The position numbers and the translations under genes are program-made. Below, piece after piece: positions 1 through 6,850 of a stretch of 25,775 nt of DNA. Origin of the DNA: a virus. The stretch covers positions 1-25,775 of IMG/VR virus record IMGVR_UViG_3300007734_000518, one strand, 5' to 3'. Within the stretch, counting starts at the first letter, position 1. Each line of letters begins with the position of its first letter. Below the pieces are notes generated by a model that ran no database searches, was not told the origin of the DNA, and was given only the letters and a program-made list of their open reading frames with translations.

Positions 1-531
1 GGCGGAAACGCAATCACATTCACATCAACAGCACCAACCGTTGGTCTTTTGTATCAAAAGCTCGCAGATGCGATCCAACAGATTCAGACAAACTCCTTCA
101 CAAACCCAACACACTTCATCATGCACCCACGCCGCCTTGCATTCTTGCTTGCAGCAGTTGACAGCACAAACCGCCCATTGGTAGTGCCAGCCGCTAATGG
201 CCCAATGAATGCAGCAGGTATTGGAGCAGGTGTTTCTGCATACGGTAACTCTGGATATCAGATGATGGGTCTGCCAATCATTACTGATGCAAATGTTGGA
301 ACAACATATGGAACAACAACAAATCAGGATGAAATCTATGTTGTCAACGCAGGTGAAGCTCACCTTTGGGAACAACCAGGATCACCATTCACACTTCGTT
401 ATGATGCAACAGGAGCAGGAAGCCTGACTCTTAAGGCTGTTGTTTATGGATACGCCGCGTTCACAGCAGAGCGTTACCCACTTGCAGCATCAATCATCTC
501 AGGTTCCGGATTATCGGCACCAACCTTCTAG
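1..531 (+). CDS. Major capsid protein, HK97 fold (C-terminal part; start lies outside the window)
   Basis: The frame is open from the first base, so the N-terminus and scaffold/delta region lie upstream; 176 residues remain. The visible part has features of the HK97-type C-terminal half: FIMHPRRLAFL, then GLPIITDANV, a segment in which the protein meets its own fold (EIYVVNAGEAHLWE), and YGYAAFTAERYP near the end. It would form the icosahedral shell. The genes that follow (connector, neck, tail tube) are the normal neighbours of a capsid gene. A hairpin follows its stop, consistent with high and separately tuned expression. The assignment rests on motif resemblance and position, not on a search. 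Confidence 0.85.
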   Translation, partial: GGNAITFTSTAPTVGLLYQKLADAIQQIQTNSFTNPTHFIMHPRRLAFLLAAVDSTNRPLVVPAANGPMNAAGIGAGVSAYGNSGYQMMGLPIITDANVGTTYGTTTNQDEIYVVNAGEAHLWEQPGSPFTLRYDATGAGSLTLKAVVYGYAAFTAERYPLAASIISGSGLSAPTF

Positions 532-551
532 TCTGAAGGTTCTTTAATAGT

Positions 552-593
552 GTGAAGAGTGGGTAGGACTCCCCCGACTTACCCACTCTTCAC
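552..593 (+). terminator. Stem-loop after the capsid gene (terminator or mRNA-stabilising hairpin)
   Basis: A perfect 14-bp inverted repeat (552-565 with 580-593) surrounds a short C-rich loop; one wobble and one further pair extend it. It begins 20 bases after the capsid stop codon. No T-run follows, so it is not a textbook intrinsic terminator. It could attenuate readthrough or protect the 3' end of the capsid message. Confidence 0.6.
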
Positions 594-615
594 TCCTAAG
601 ATTCGGGGGAATCAA

Positions 616-1299
616 ATGAAAACAGGTCACAAAGTCACAATCGGGTCTTGCGACCCAGGCATGGTCAATGGTGCTTTCGCATTTAGACTTATCCAACTTT
701 CAGGAGCTAGAAATTCAAAACTCGGCCCATTTGTTCGAGTCAAAGGTTCAGGTTTATTGTCAAAGCAACGCAATCGTGTTGTGAAACAATTCTTAGAAAT
801 GACCGATTCCGATTGGTTGTTGATGCTTGATAGCGATGAGCAACTTTCAGTTGATGCATTTGATGCTTTATGCAATACCGCCCACGACAAAGATCGCCCT
901 GTTGTTGCAGGTCTAGTCTTTGCAGGTTTCGGAGTTCCTGGCAAAACTTACCCAAAACCCGTTCCTGCAATCTTTCAAGATTCACCACAAGGATTCTTGC
1001 CCTTGTATAAATATGACAAGAACTCAGTTTTTGAAATAGATGCAGCAGGTACAGGTTGCCTGATGATTCATCGAAGCGTGTTGGAAAAGATGCGCGAAGT
1101 TGCAGACCCAAATCAAGGCAAAGATTGGTGTTGGTTTTGGGATGGGCCTGTCAATGGCGAATGGATTGGTGAGGATTTACTTTTCTCACGAAGAATCAAA
1201 TCACTTGGTTATCCAATCCATGTGAACACTTCAGTCATACTCCCTCACCAAAAATCATTTTGGTTGGATGAAAGTCATCACGAAGCATGGACAGATTAA
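616..1299 (+). CDS. Glycosyltransferase, GT-A fold (GT2-like), in the head module
   Basis: A 227-residue protein of the GT-A type, expected to move a sugar from a nucleotide-sugar donor. Residues 65-75 hold a DSDWLLMLDSDE segment, matching the metal-binding DxD loop; SKQRNR (49-54) lies before it and a GEDLLFSRRI segment lies near the C-terminus, as in phage GT2-like enzymes. I chose the ATG at 616, five bases after GGGGGA. An upstream in-frame GTG at 559 falls inside the post-capsid hairpin and is unlikely. Its place between capsid and connector genes suggests that the substrate is a virion protein. Some mycobacteriophages glycosylate capsid and tail-tube proteins with their own enzymes; the target here is inferred. 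Confidence 0.75.
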   Translation: MKTGHKVTIGSCDPGMVNGAFAFRLIQLSGARNSKLGPFVRVKGSGLLSKQRNRVVKQFLEMTDSDWLLMLDSDEQLSVDAFDALCNTAHDKDRPVVAGLVFAGFGVPGKTYPKPVPAIFQDSPQGFLPLYKYDKNSVFEIDAAGTGCLMIHRSVLEKMREVADPNQGKDWCWFWDGPVNGEWIGEDLLFSRRIKSLGYPIHVNTSVILPHQKSFWLDESHHEAWTD

Positions 1300-1406
1300 A
1301 AAAACTTCTTCGCAGGAAGCCGAAAGAAACGGCAACGGCGGAGCCACAATTAGAACGAGCAATCCTGCCAAAAGCAGAAAAGAGGATAAAGCGTGGCGAT
1401 CACTAA
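1287..1406 (+). CDS. Small very basic protein (39 aa), unknown
   Basis: A 39-residue ORF that starts inside the end of the glycosyltransferase gene and ends 14 bases into the connector gene, so it bridges a stretch that is otherwise non-coding. It is rich in Lys and Arg (MDRLKKLLRRKPK at the start, KAEKRIKRGDH at the end). No family is recognised. Overlap on both sides fits dense phage packing, but there is no clear ribosome binding site and the call rests on context alone. The alternative is a plain 93-base spacer carrying the connector's ribosome binding site. Confidence 0.45.
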   Translation: MDRLKKLLRRKPKETATAEPQLERAILPKAEKRIKRGDH

Positions 1407-2001
1407 CGGTTATTCCACACTTGCCGAGTTAAAGGCAGCATTGACAATTAGCGATGCAACCGATGATGCAGCTCTTGAAGCAGCCATCAATGCAACAAGC
1501 AGAATGATTGATGACTACACAGGGCGCTTCTTCTATCCTGACGGAACATCTCAATCACCTGTTGCTCGTTATTTTACAGCCCTTGATCCGTGGACAATGA
1601 ATGTTGATGACATCGTGACAATCACACAGATTGCAACAGATGACAACTTCAATCAAACTTGGGATACCGTATGGTCAACAAGTGATTACATGGTTGAACC
1701 CATTAACAATCCACGCCGAGGATGGCCGTTCACAAGAATCCTTGCAATTGGTCGCTATGTATGGCCTTACTACTTGCCACAGGCTTGCAAAATCACAGGT
1801 GTATGGGGTTGGAGCGCGGTGCCTTACGAGGTGCAATCTGCTTGCTTAATTCAATCCTCACGCATCTTTGTTCGCCGTCAATCACCTTTTGGAATTGCGG
1901 GAACCCCTGAACTTGGAACTGTTCGCTTAACTTCACGCCTTGATCCTGATGTTGAAGCATTGCTTCGACCTTTCCGCAAGAACAATGGGTTGGCTAAGTA
2001 A
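1393..2001 (+). CDS. Head-tail connector (adaptor) protein, gp6-like
   Basis: A 202-residue protein with the pattern of the phage gp6-like/DUF-type head-tail connector: an N-terminal helical domain (STLAELKAAL...DDAALEAAINATSRMIDDYTGRFF) and a C-terminal helical end (LDPDVEALLRPFRK). Proteins of this kind form a ring under the portal. The start is GTG at 1393, preceded by GAGGA at good spacing. The gene is directly followed by a neck/tail-terminator candidate through a TAATG junction, supporting the role. Assigned by family resemblance and gene order. Confidence 0.75.
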   Translation: MAITNGYSTLAELKAALTISDATDDAALEAAINATSRMIDDYTGRFFYPDGTSQSPVARYFTALDPWTMNVDDIVTITQIATDDNFNQTWDTVWSTSDYMVEPINNPRRGWPFTRILAIGRYVWPYYLPQACKITGVWGWSAVPYEVQSACLIQSSRIFVRRQSPFGIAGTPELGTVRLTSRLDPDVEALLRPFRKNNGLAK

Positions 2002-2399
2002 TGAACCCAAGTCAAGTTCGAGATGGTTTGAAAACAAGATTGCAAACAATTACAGGTTTGCGTGCGTATGATTTGATTCCTGACACGGTAGTTCCGCCGT
2101 GTGCGGTAGTCGGACAATTAGATTTCACATTTGACATTGACAATGCTCGTGGTCTTGACCAAGCGCAGGTTGATGTCCTTGTGATTGTGCAACGCTTTTC
2201 AGAGCGTGCTGGACAGGACAAACTTGATGCATACCTTGCAGGTTCAGGTTCAACTTCCATAAAGGCAGCAATTGAAGGTGATCGCACTCTTGGGGGAACA
2301 GTCAACACTTTGAGAGTTACAGGTGCCGAAGCAGGTACTTATGATTCTCAAGGAGTCACATTTCTTTCCTATCGTTACAGAATCACGATTTGGGGATAA
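2001..2399 (+). CDS. Neck / tail-terminator-like protein
   Basis: A 132-residue protein translated through a TAATG overlap with the connector gene. It opens with an amphipathic helix (PSQVRDGLKTRLQTI) followed by a mostly beta-type sequence and ends SYRYRITIWG. That layout, and the position between the connector and tail-tube genes, match tail terminator or head-tail joining proteins that cap the tail tube. No catalytic motif is present. Which of these neck roles it plays cannot be decided from sequence alone. Confidence 0.6.
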   Translation: MNPSQVRDGLKTRLQTITGLRAYDLIPDTVVPPCAVVGQLDFTFDIDNARGLDQAQVDVLVIVQRFSERAGQDKLDAYLAGSGSTSIKAAIEGDRTLGGTVNTLRVTGAEAGTYDSQGVTFLSYRYRITIWG

Positions 2400-2408
2400 G
2401 GAGAACCA

Positions 2409-2591
2409 ATGGCATACACCGTCATCTCAGATCGAGAGGTCTGTGGCAAAAAGAAGGGTGAGTCAATCACCGACAAAGAACTTGTTGATGCAGGAGTGAG
2501 CGCACAAGCACTCACCGCTGCAAACCACATCAAGGCAAGCAATGCAGTATCACCATCCATTAAACCAGCAACAGAAGGAGTGACCAACTAA
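2409..2591 (+). CDS. Small tail-module protein (60 aa), unknown
   Basis: Sixty residues with AAGGAGA about five bases before the ATG, and a TAATG-type junction with the first tail-tube gene. The N-terminus contains CGKKKGESITDKELVDAGVS, a short segment similar to the small 'head fibre' or tail accessory proteins often found just before phage tail-tube genes. Function is not known. Coding status is supported by the ribosome binding site, the lack of a competing frame and tight spacing. Confidence 0.6.
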   Translation: MAYTVISDREVCGKKKGESITDKELVDAGVSAQALTAANHIKASNAVSPSIKPATEGVTN

Positions 2592-3001
2592 TGGCACGCA
2601 TCGTTCTCACAAACGCCTTCATCTCTGTTGGTGGAGTGGACTTGAGCGATTTAGTCAGCTCAGTCTCACTTTCATCATCATTTGATGTCGTAGAAACAAC
2701 AGCATTTTCATCATCAGCATCAAAGACTCGCGTGGCAGGTCTTGTTGATAATTCAATCACTCTTGAATTTCATCAGGATTACGCAACAGGCGAAGTTGAA
2801 CAAACAATTTACCCATTACTTGGAACAGTTGCAGCAGTAATTGTGAAGCCAAATGGATCAACAACAAGCGCATTCAATCCTTCATACACCTGCAACGCCG
2901 TGATCTCAGAGTGGACTCCGGTCAACGGAGCCGTGGGCGAGTTAGCCAGCGCATCTGTGTCTTGGCCTGTAACAGGTGCAATCACTAAGGCGGTTGCATA
3001 A
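2591..3001 (+). CDS. Major tail (tube) protein, copy 1
   Basis: A 136-residue protein that by position and composition builds the tail tube. It begins MARIVLTNAF and has a beta-rich Ser/Thr-heavy core with conserved blocks TRVAGLVDNS, HQDYAT, EQTIYP, SEWTP and GAVGELASASVSWP. The next gene encodes a close paralogue with the same blocks in the same order, about two thirds identical by eye. Small single-domain tail-tube proteins of 130-200 residues are usual in siphoviruses. Start and stop overlap neighbours by one base on both sides, implying coupled translation. Confidence 0.8.
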   Translation: MARIVLTNAFISVGGVDLSDLVSSVSLSSSFDVVETTAFSSSASKTRVAGLVDNSITLEFHQDYATGEVEQTIYPLLGTVAAVIVKPNGSTTSAFNPSYTCNAVISEWTPVNGAVGELASASVSWPVTGAITKAVA

Positions 3002-3408
3002 TGGCACGCATTGTTCTAACAAACGCATATGTCCTTTTTGGATCAACTGATATCTCAGATCATGTGAGTTCAATTTCTCTCAGTTCAAGTTACGACTTGG
3101 TTGAGACCACAGCCTTCGGACAAACCGCAAAGACCCGTGTGGCTGGACTTGTGGACAATTCTGTGACTCTTGAACTGCATCAGGATTATGCAACATCAAG
3201 CATTGAGCAAACAATTTATCCAACACTTGGAACAGCAGTTACAATTGCAGTCAAGCCTGTCAATGGAACGACAACAACAGTCAATCCTCAATACAGTTTT
3301 TCCGCGGTTGTGTCAGAATGGACTCCGTTGAATGGTGCCGTGGGAGAGCTTGCCAGCGCAAGCGTGTCCTGGCCGATCAGCGGCGTAATTACAAAGACAA
3401 CAAGTTGA
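3001..3408 (+). CDS. Major tail (tube) protein, copy 2 (tandem paralogue)
   Basis: A 135-residue protein that aligns end to end with the preceding gene product: shared MARIVLTNA start, TRVAGLVDNS, LHQDYAT, EQTIYP, SEWTP and NGAVGELASASVSWP. Differences cluster around residues 10-20, 38-42 and 80-95, the pattern expected if core strands are kept and loops have diverged. It is the last gene before the tail chaperones. One copy could be the bulk tube subunit and the other a specialised ring or minor subunit; the sequence does not show which. Confidence 0.8.
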   Translation: MARIVLTNAYVLFGSTDISDHVSSISLSSSYDLVETTAFGQTAKTRVAGLVDNSVTLELHQDYATSSIEQTIYPTLGTAVTIAVKPVNGTTTTVNPQYSFSAVVSEWTPLNGAVGELASASVSWPISGVITKTTS

Positions 3409-3427
3409 TTGAAATAGGGGGAAACAA

Positions 3428-3706
3428 ATGGATGGATTAAGTATCAAAATCGTAACCAATGATGATGTGGAAAAAGTGTATTCGCTTCGACCACGCATCA
3501 TTGTTGACTTTGAACAAAAATATAACAAAGGACTTGCAAAGCTGATTGGCGAAGAGCAAAAGTTAGAGCATATCTACTATTTGGCTTGGTTAGCCTTGAA
3601 GCACAACGGAAACATCATCAAGCCTTTTGGCGGAGACTTCCTTGACTCACTCAAAGAAGTTTCGTTGGTGGCAGACCCAAATTCCGAATCCACAGAGACA
3701 GCCTGA
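3428..3706 (+). CDS. Tail assembly chaperone, short form (lambda gpG-like)
   Basis: A 92-residue mostly helical acidic protein (IIVDFEQKYNKGL, EHIYYLAWLALKHNG) lying between the tail-tube and tape-measure genes, where the G-type chaperone sits. It coats the tape measure before tube polymerisation. GGGGG lies seven bases before the ATG. Its last codons overlap a slippery CCCAAAT heptamer from which a longer form can be made. The residues IKPFGGDFLDSL near 65-76 resemble the usual end of the G domain. Confidence 0.8.
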   Translation: MDGLSIKIVTNDDVEKVYSLRPRIIVDFEQKYNKGLAKLIGEEQKLEHIYYLAWLALKHNGNIIKPFGGDFLDSLKEVSLVADPNSESTETA

Positions 3707-3834
3707 CCTATTCAATAGCAGCGGTTTCTGTGGAGACAGGCTTATCTCCAAATGATTTGCTTGATGCTCCTGATGGAATACTTGAAGCAATAGTTATATA
3801 CCTCAAAGAACGAGCGAAGGCGCGAAGCAAATAA
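3428..3834 (+). CDS. Tail assembly chaperone, long form made by -1 frameshift (gpG-T-like)
   Basis: Join of 3428-3682 and 3682-3834: 85 codons in the first frame plus 50 in the -1 frame, giving 135 residues. The heptamer C-CCA-AAT at 3676-3682 fits the X-XXY-YYZ rule exactly with X=C and Y=A. The -1 frame stays open to a TAA at 3832-3834, which overlaps the ATG of the next gene by one base. The added domain (SIAAVSVETGLSPNDLLDAP, then a helical ILEAIVIYLKERAKARSK) looks like a typical T domain. No other gene explains these 128 bases. Frameshifted chaperone pairs are near universal in siphoviruses. Confidence 0.8.
3676..3682 (+). promoter_or_regulatory. Slippery heptamer for programmed -1 ribosomal frameshift
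   Basis: CCCAAAT, in phase as C CCA AAT. Both tRNAs can re-pair one base back (CCC and AAA). It lies eight codons before the short form's stop codon, the usual position in phage tail chaperone genes. Confidence 0.8.
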
Positions 3835-4487
3835 TGGCGGAAATCAATTACAGAGTTGAGATGCAAGGTTTGACTGAAAACATCATCGCTCTTGAACGCT
3901 TCGCGCCTGACCTCAAAAGAGAATTAAACAAAGAAATTCGTGGAATTCTTGCACCAATTGTTATTGAAGCAAAAAGTTATCTGCCAAGCAATGACCAAAT
4001 CCATCCTTCAGGGTGGGCAAAAGGCGGCTTCAAACGCTTCAATGGCATCGGGCCGTTGGCTCAAGATCAAACTCGTGGTTTTATTGCATACGATGCTGAA
4101 CGAGCTAAGGCAGGAATCAAGCAAACTGCAGCAACTACCAAAAAAGACGGCAGCGGTTTTCGCAACACTTATGCAGTCATTCAGCGTGATCCAGGTGGAG
4201 CAATCTTTGAAACGGCAGGTCGCGGAAGCGCGGCATCTCGTTCACGAAGTAAGACAAGCAGATCACGCAACCCACAGGCTTCTCAACACTTTATTGGTGT
4301 GATTCAAAGAGAGCATGGCGCATTGCCAACTGCTCGTGGTGAAGGTAAAGATAAAGGTCGCGCACTTATTCGTGCAGTTGATAACAGTAGATACAAAGCA
4401 TTGCAAGGAATTCGTGAGGCAGTCAATAAAGCCTCTGCAAAAGCACAGGCACGAGTTGATGCCGCAATCAGTCAAAGAGAGGTGTAA
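3834..4487 (+). CDS. Tail-module protein of unknown role (217 aa; HK97 gp10-like at best)
   Basis: Translated from a TAATG junction with the long chaperone form and followed at once by the tape-measure gene. The N-terminal helix-rich part (ENIIALERFAPDLKRELNKE) and the segment IVIEAKSYLP resemble the start of HK97 gp10-type tail-completion proteins, and there is a basic Ser/Arg-rich stretch around residues 130-148. Genes of that family usually precede the tail-tube gene, so a position after the chaperones is unusual. I see no enzymatic motif. Treat as a structural or assembly protein with uncertain family. Confidence 0.6.
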   Translation: MAEINYRVEMQGLTENIIALERFAPDLKRELNKEIRGILAPIVIEAKSYLPSNDQIHPSGWAKGGFKRFNGIGPLAQDQTRGFIAYDAERAKAGIKQTAATTKKDGSGFRNTYAVIQRDPGGAIFETAGRGSAASRSRSKTSRSRNPQASQHFIGVIQREHGALPTARGEGKDKGRALIRAVDNSRYKALQGIREAVNKASAKAQARVDAAISQREV

Positions 4488-4489
4488 TC

Positions 4490-6850
4490 GTGTCAATTGT
4501 CGAGCGCATAGTCACCGTCTATAATGACAAAGGTTCCAAGCAAGCGGTTAAAGACCTCAAGAAACTTGAAAAAGATTTTGCCAATGCAGGAAAAAAGATT
4601 GCAAAAGCCTTTGGAGTTGCAGCAGTTGCCGTGGGCGCATTTGCAGTCAAAGTTGGTATTGATGCAGTAAAAGGTGCAATTGAAGATCAAAAATCACAAG
4701 CACTTCTTGCCAACTCTTTGCGTAATACCACAGGTGCAACAGATGCCGCAATCAAGGCAACTGAAGAATATATTTCAAAGCAACAAATGCTTGTTGCCGT
4801 ATCTGACACAGAACTTCGTCAAAGTCTTATCACCCTCACCACCGCAACAGGGGATTTGACACAGGCACAAGCTCTTCAAAATGTTGCTCTTGATACCGCA
4901 GCCGGCACTCAAAAAGATTTGCAAACTGTTTCTTTAGCAATTGCAAAGGCATATAGCGGGAACATTGGCGCACTCACAAAACTTGGCGTGAGCATTGACA
5001 AAACAATTGTCAAAAATAAAGATTTCAAAGGCGCAGTTGAAGCATTAACAAAAGCATATGGTGGCGCTGCAATCACGGCAGCAGATAGCCTTGAAGGTCG
5101 TTTGAAGCAATTGTCACTTGCTTATGACGAAATCCTTGAGACTTTGGGATATGCCCTTCTTCCTGTCATTCAAGAATTTGCAGAATATATTGTTGCCAAT
5201 GTGCTTCCTGCTCTTGAGCAATGGGTTAATGCAAACAAGGATGAACTTGCAGCAGGATTAGAAGGTTTAGGCACAACACTTCTTCAAGTAGGAAAATTGT
5301 TGGCAGGGTTCTTCAAAGTAATTTCCGAGAATTTAGGCGCAGTCAAAGCATTTGCAGCAATCTTTGTTGGCGCAAAGTTGGCAACAGGTATTTATGGCGT
5401 TGTCACCGCCATTGGTCTCTTGCGAGCAGCATTTGTCCAGCAAACAGCAGCAGCAACCGCCGCAGGCACCGCAACAGCATTTGCCACAGGCGGTGCTTCA
5501 GCAGTTGCAGCAGCAGCAGCCATTGGCGGTTTCGTTGTTGCAGCAGGTGCGGCATATGTTGCAATCAACAAATTGACAGATGCAACTGATGCAGGTTCGG
5601 AATCAACTCAAGCATACAATTCACACTTGGGTGATCTAGCAAGAGTTGCAGAACAAGTTGCAGCAGTTAATGAAAAAAACAGAAAAGTTGTTGTTAAGAC
5701 AACAACAGACACGACAAAACTCACCGCTGCTGAAAAGAAAGCTGCAGAAGTTCGAGCTGCAATCAAAAAAGCAGGTCTTGACAAATTTGGCATCAAGAAT
5801 GTCTCAGACACCGATCCAATTCAACTTGAAGCAGCACGCCTGAACCTTCTCAAGCAAAACAACCTAGAAGAACAGCGCAAACTCGCAACAATCATTGCGA
5901 ACATGAATGCACAAGTGATGGCAAATCAAGCAGTTCAGCGATATGTTGATTTGCTGGGAGTTGTTTCCGATCAGAAAATTTCAAATGAAGAAGTTGTTCT
6001 TTTATCTCTCAAGTGGGGAATAAGTCAAGAAGCAGTTGTTGCTTACACCACGGCGATATTTGCAGTCAATGATGCAAAACTTTCAACAGAAGAAATTGAA
6101 CTGCTTGCAAAGCAATGGGGAGTTACAAAGCAACAAGCAGAGATGTACCTTGATTTCTTCAAGGCGGTCAATGATGGAAAGCTAGATCAAACCGAAATCA
6201 ACGCTTTGATGAACAAGTGGGGACTGACTAACAAAGAAGTTCAAGATTACGCCGACAAGATCGCAAAGGGTGTTGTTCCATCTGACTTGTGGCCAACACC
6301 TGGCAATCAAGCAGCAAAATCTTGGAAAGATGCCCTTGCAGCTCTGAATGCTTATCTTGCAGCACTTGGGGTCAAACTTGCACCAACACCACCAACTACA
6401 ACTCCAGTACCTGGCGGTGGGGGTGGTGGTGGTGGTGGCGGCGGTGGGGGTGGTGGATTAGTAGCCACAAGCACAGCAGTCATCAATCAAGCCGTTGAAG
6501 ATTTAGGTGGAGTCATTTCTGTTATTGGTGAGAATGGTAAGGAATTTACAAAACTCATTGACAATACAGCACCGATCTTTCAAACTTTAGAAGATAGCGT
6601 TGCGAAGAATGCTTTTATATCTCAAGGAATTGTGACTCAACCATTTGATGCTGGATCATTTAGAACCGCCGAAGGTGGAAGTTTATTTGCATCAGGTGCA
6701 GTTGGCTCACGCGATAGAGATATTGTTGTGAATTTAACAGTTCAGGGAAGTGTGGCAACCCAAAACGATTTGGTTTCATCTATTCGTGATGGATTGTTAC
6801 AAGCACAAAATAATGGTCAAGTGATCACCAAATCATCGGTGGCAATCTAA
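4490..6850 (+). CDS. Tail tape measure protein
   Basis: The longest ORF in the window (786 aa), starting at GTG just after the previous stop. The N-terminus carries a heptad-like Lys-rich helix (residues 15-40), followed by Ala/Val-rich stretches (41-60, and again about 285-360) typical of tape measures. Three 34-residue repeats occupy residues 492-593 and a run of 15 glycines lies at 642-656. At the commonly used rise of about 1.5 angstrom per residue the tail would be roughly 118 nm. It acts inside the tail tube during assembly and at DNA ejection. Position after the chaperones makes this assignment firm. Confidence 0.92.
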   Translation: MSIVERIVTVYNDKGSKQAVKDLKKLEKDFANAGKKIAKAFGVAAVAVGAFAVKVGIDAVKGAIEDQKSQALLANSLRNTTGATDAAIKATEEYISKQQMLVAVSDTELRQSLITLTTATGDLTQAQALQNVALDTAAGTQKDLQTVSLAIAKAYSGNIGALTKLGVSIDKTIVKNKDFKGAVEALTKAYGGAAITAADSLEGRLKQLSLAYDEILETLGYALLPVIQEFAEYIVANVLPALEQWVNANKDELAAGLEGLGTTLLQVGKLLAGFFKVISENLGAVKAFAAIFVGAKLATGIYGVVTAIGLLRAAFVQQTAAATAAGTATAFATGGASAVAAAAAIGGFVVAAGAAYVAINKLTDATDAGSESTQAYNSHLGDLARVAEQVAAVNEKNRKVVVKTTTDTTKLTAAEKKAAEVRAAIKKAGLDKFGIKNVSDTDPIQLEAARLNLLKQNNLEEQRKLATIIANMNAQVMANQAVQRYVDLLGVVSDQKISNEEVVLLSLKWGISQEAVVAYTTAIFAVNDAKLSTEEIELLAKQWGVTKQQAEMYLDFFKAVNDGKLDQTEINALMNKWGLTNKEVQDYADKIAKGVVPSDLWPTPGNQAAKSWKDALAALNAYLAALGVKLAPTPPTTTPVPGGGGGGGGGGGGGGGLVATSTAVINQAVEDLGGVISVIGENGKEFTKLIDNTAPIFQTLEDSVAKNAFISQGIVTQPFDAGSFRTAEGGSLFASGAVGSRDRDIVVNLTVQGSVATQNDLVSSIRDGLLQAQNNGQVITKSSVAI
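5963..6268 (+). repeat. Three tandem 34-codon repeats within the tape measure gene
   Basis: Residues 492-525, 526-559 and 560-593 align without gaps on the pattern V-(N/S)-D-x-K-(I/L)-x-x-x-E-(V/I)-x-x-L-x-x-(K/Q)-WG-(I/V/L). The units begin VSDQKIS, VNDAKLS and VNDGKLD. The D-x-K-L-x-x-x-E core faintly recalls an EF-hand or dockerin loop but lacks its full acidic set. DNA identity between units is modest, so the duplication is not recent. Confidence 0.85.
6413..6457 (+). repeat. GGN codon run encoding 15 consecutive glycines
   Basis: Fifteen uninterrupted glycine codons (GGT, GGG, GGC, ending GGA) follow a Pro/Thr-rich stretch. They probably form a flexible hinge between the helical body and the C-terminal part of the tape measure. 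The tract is prone to length change by slippage. Confidence 0.9.

Noticed and set aside
25-375. A Cys-rich minus-strand ORF opposite the capsid gene
   Set aside because: It is the antisense of the capsid coding sequence; its Cys-rich make-up comes from complementary GCA and ACA codons.
559-615. An earlier GTG start for the head-module glycosyltransferase
   Set aside because: The extension lies in the hairpin after the capsid gene and lacks a ribosome binding site; the ATG at 616 has GGGGGA before it.
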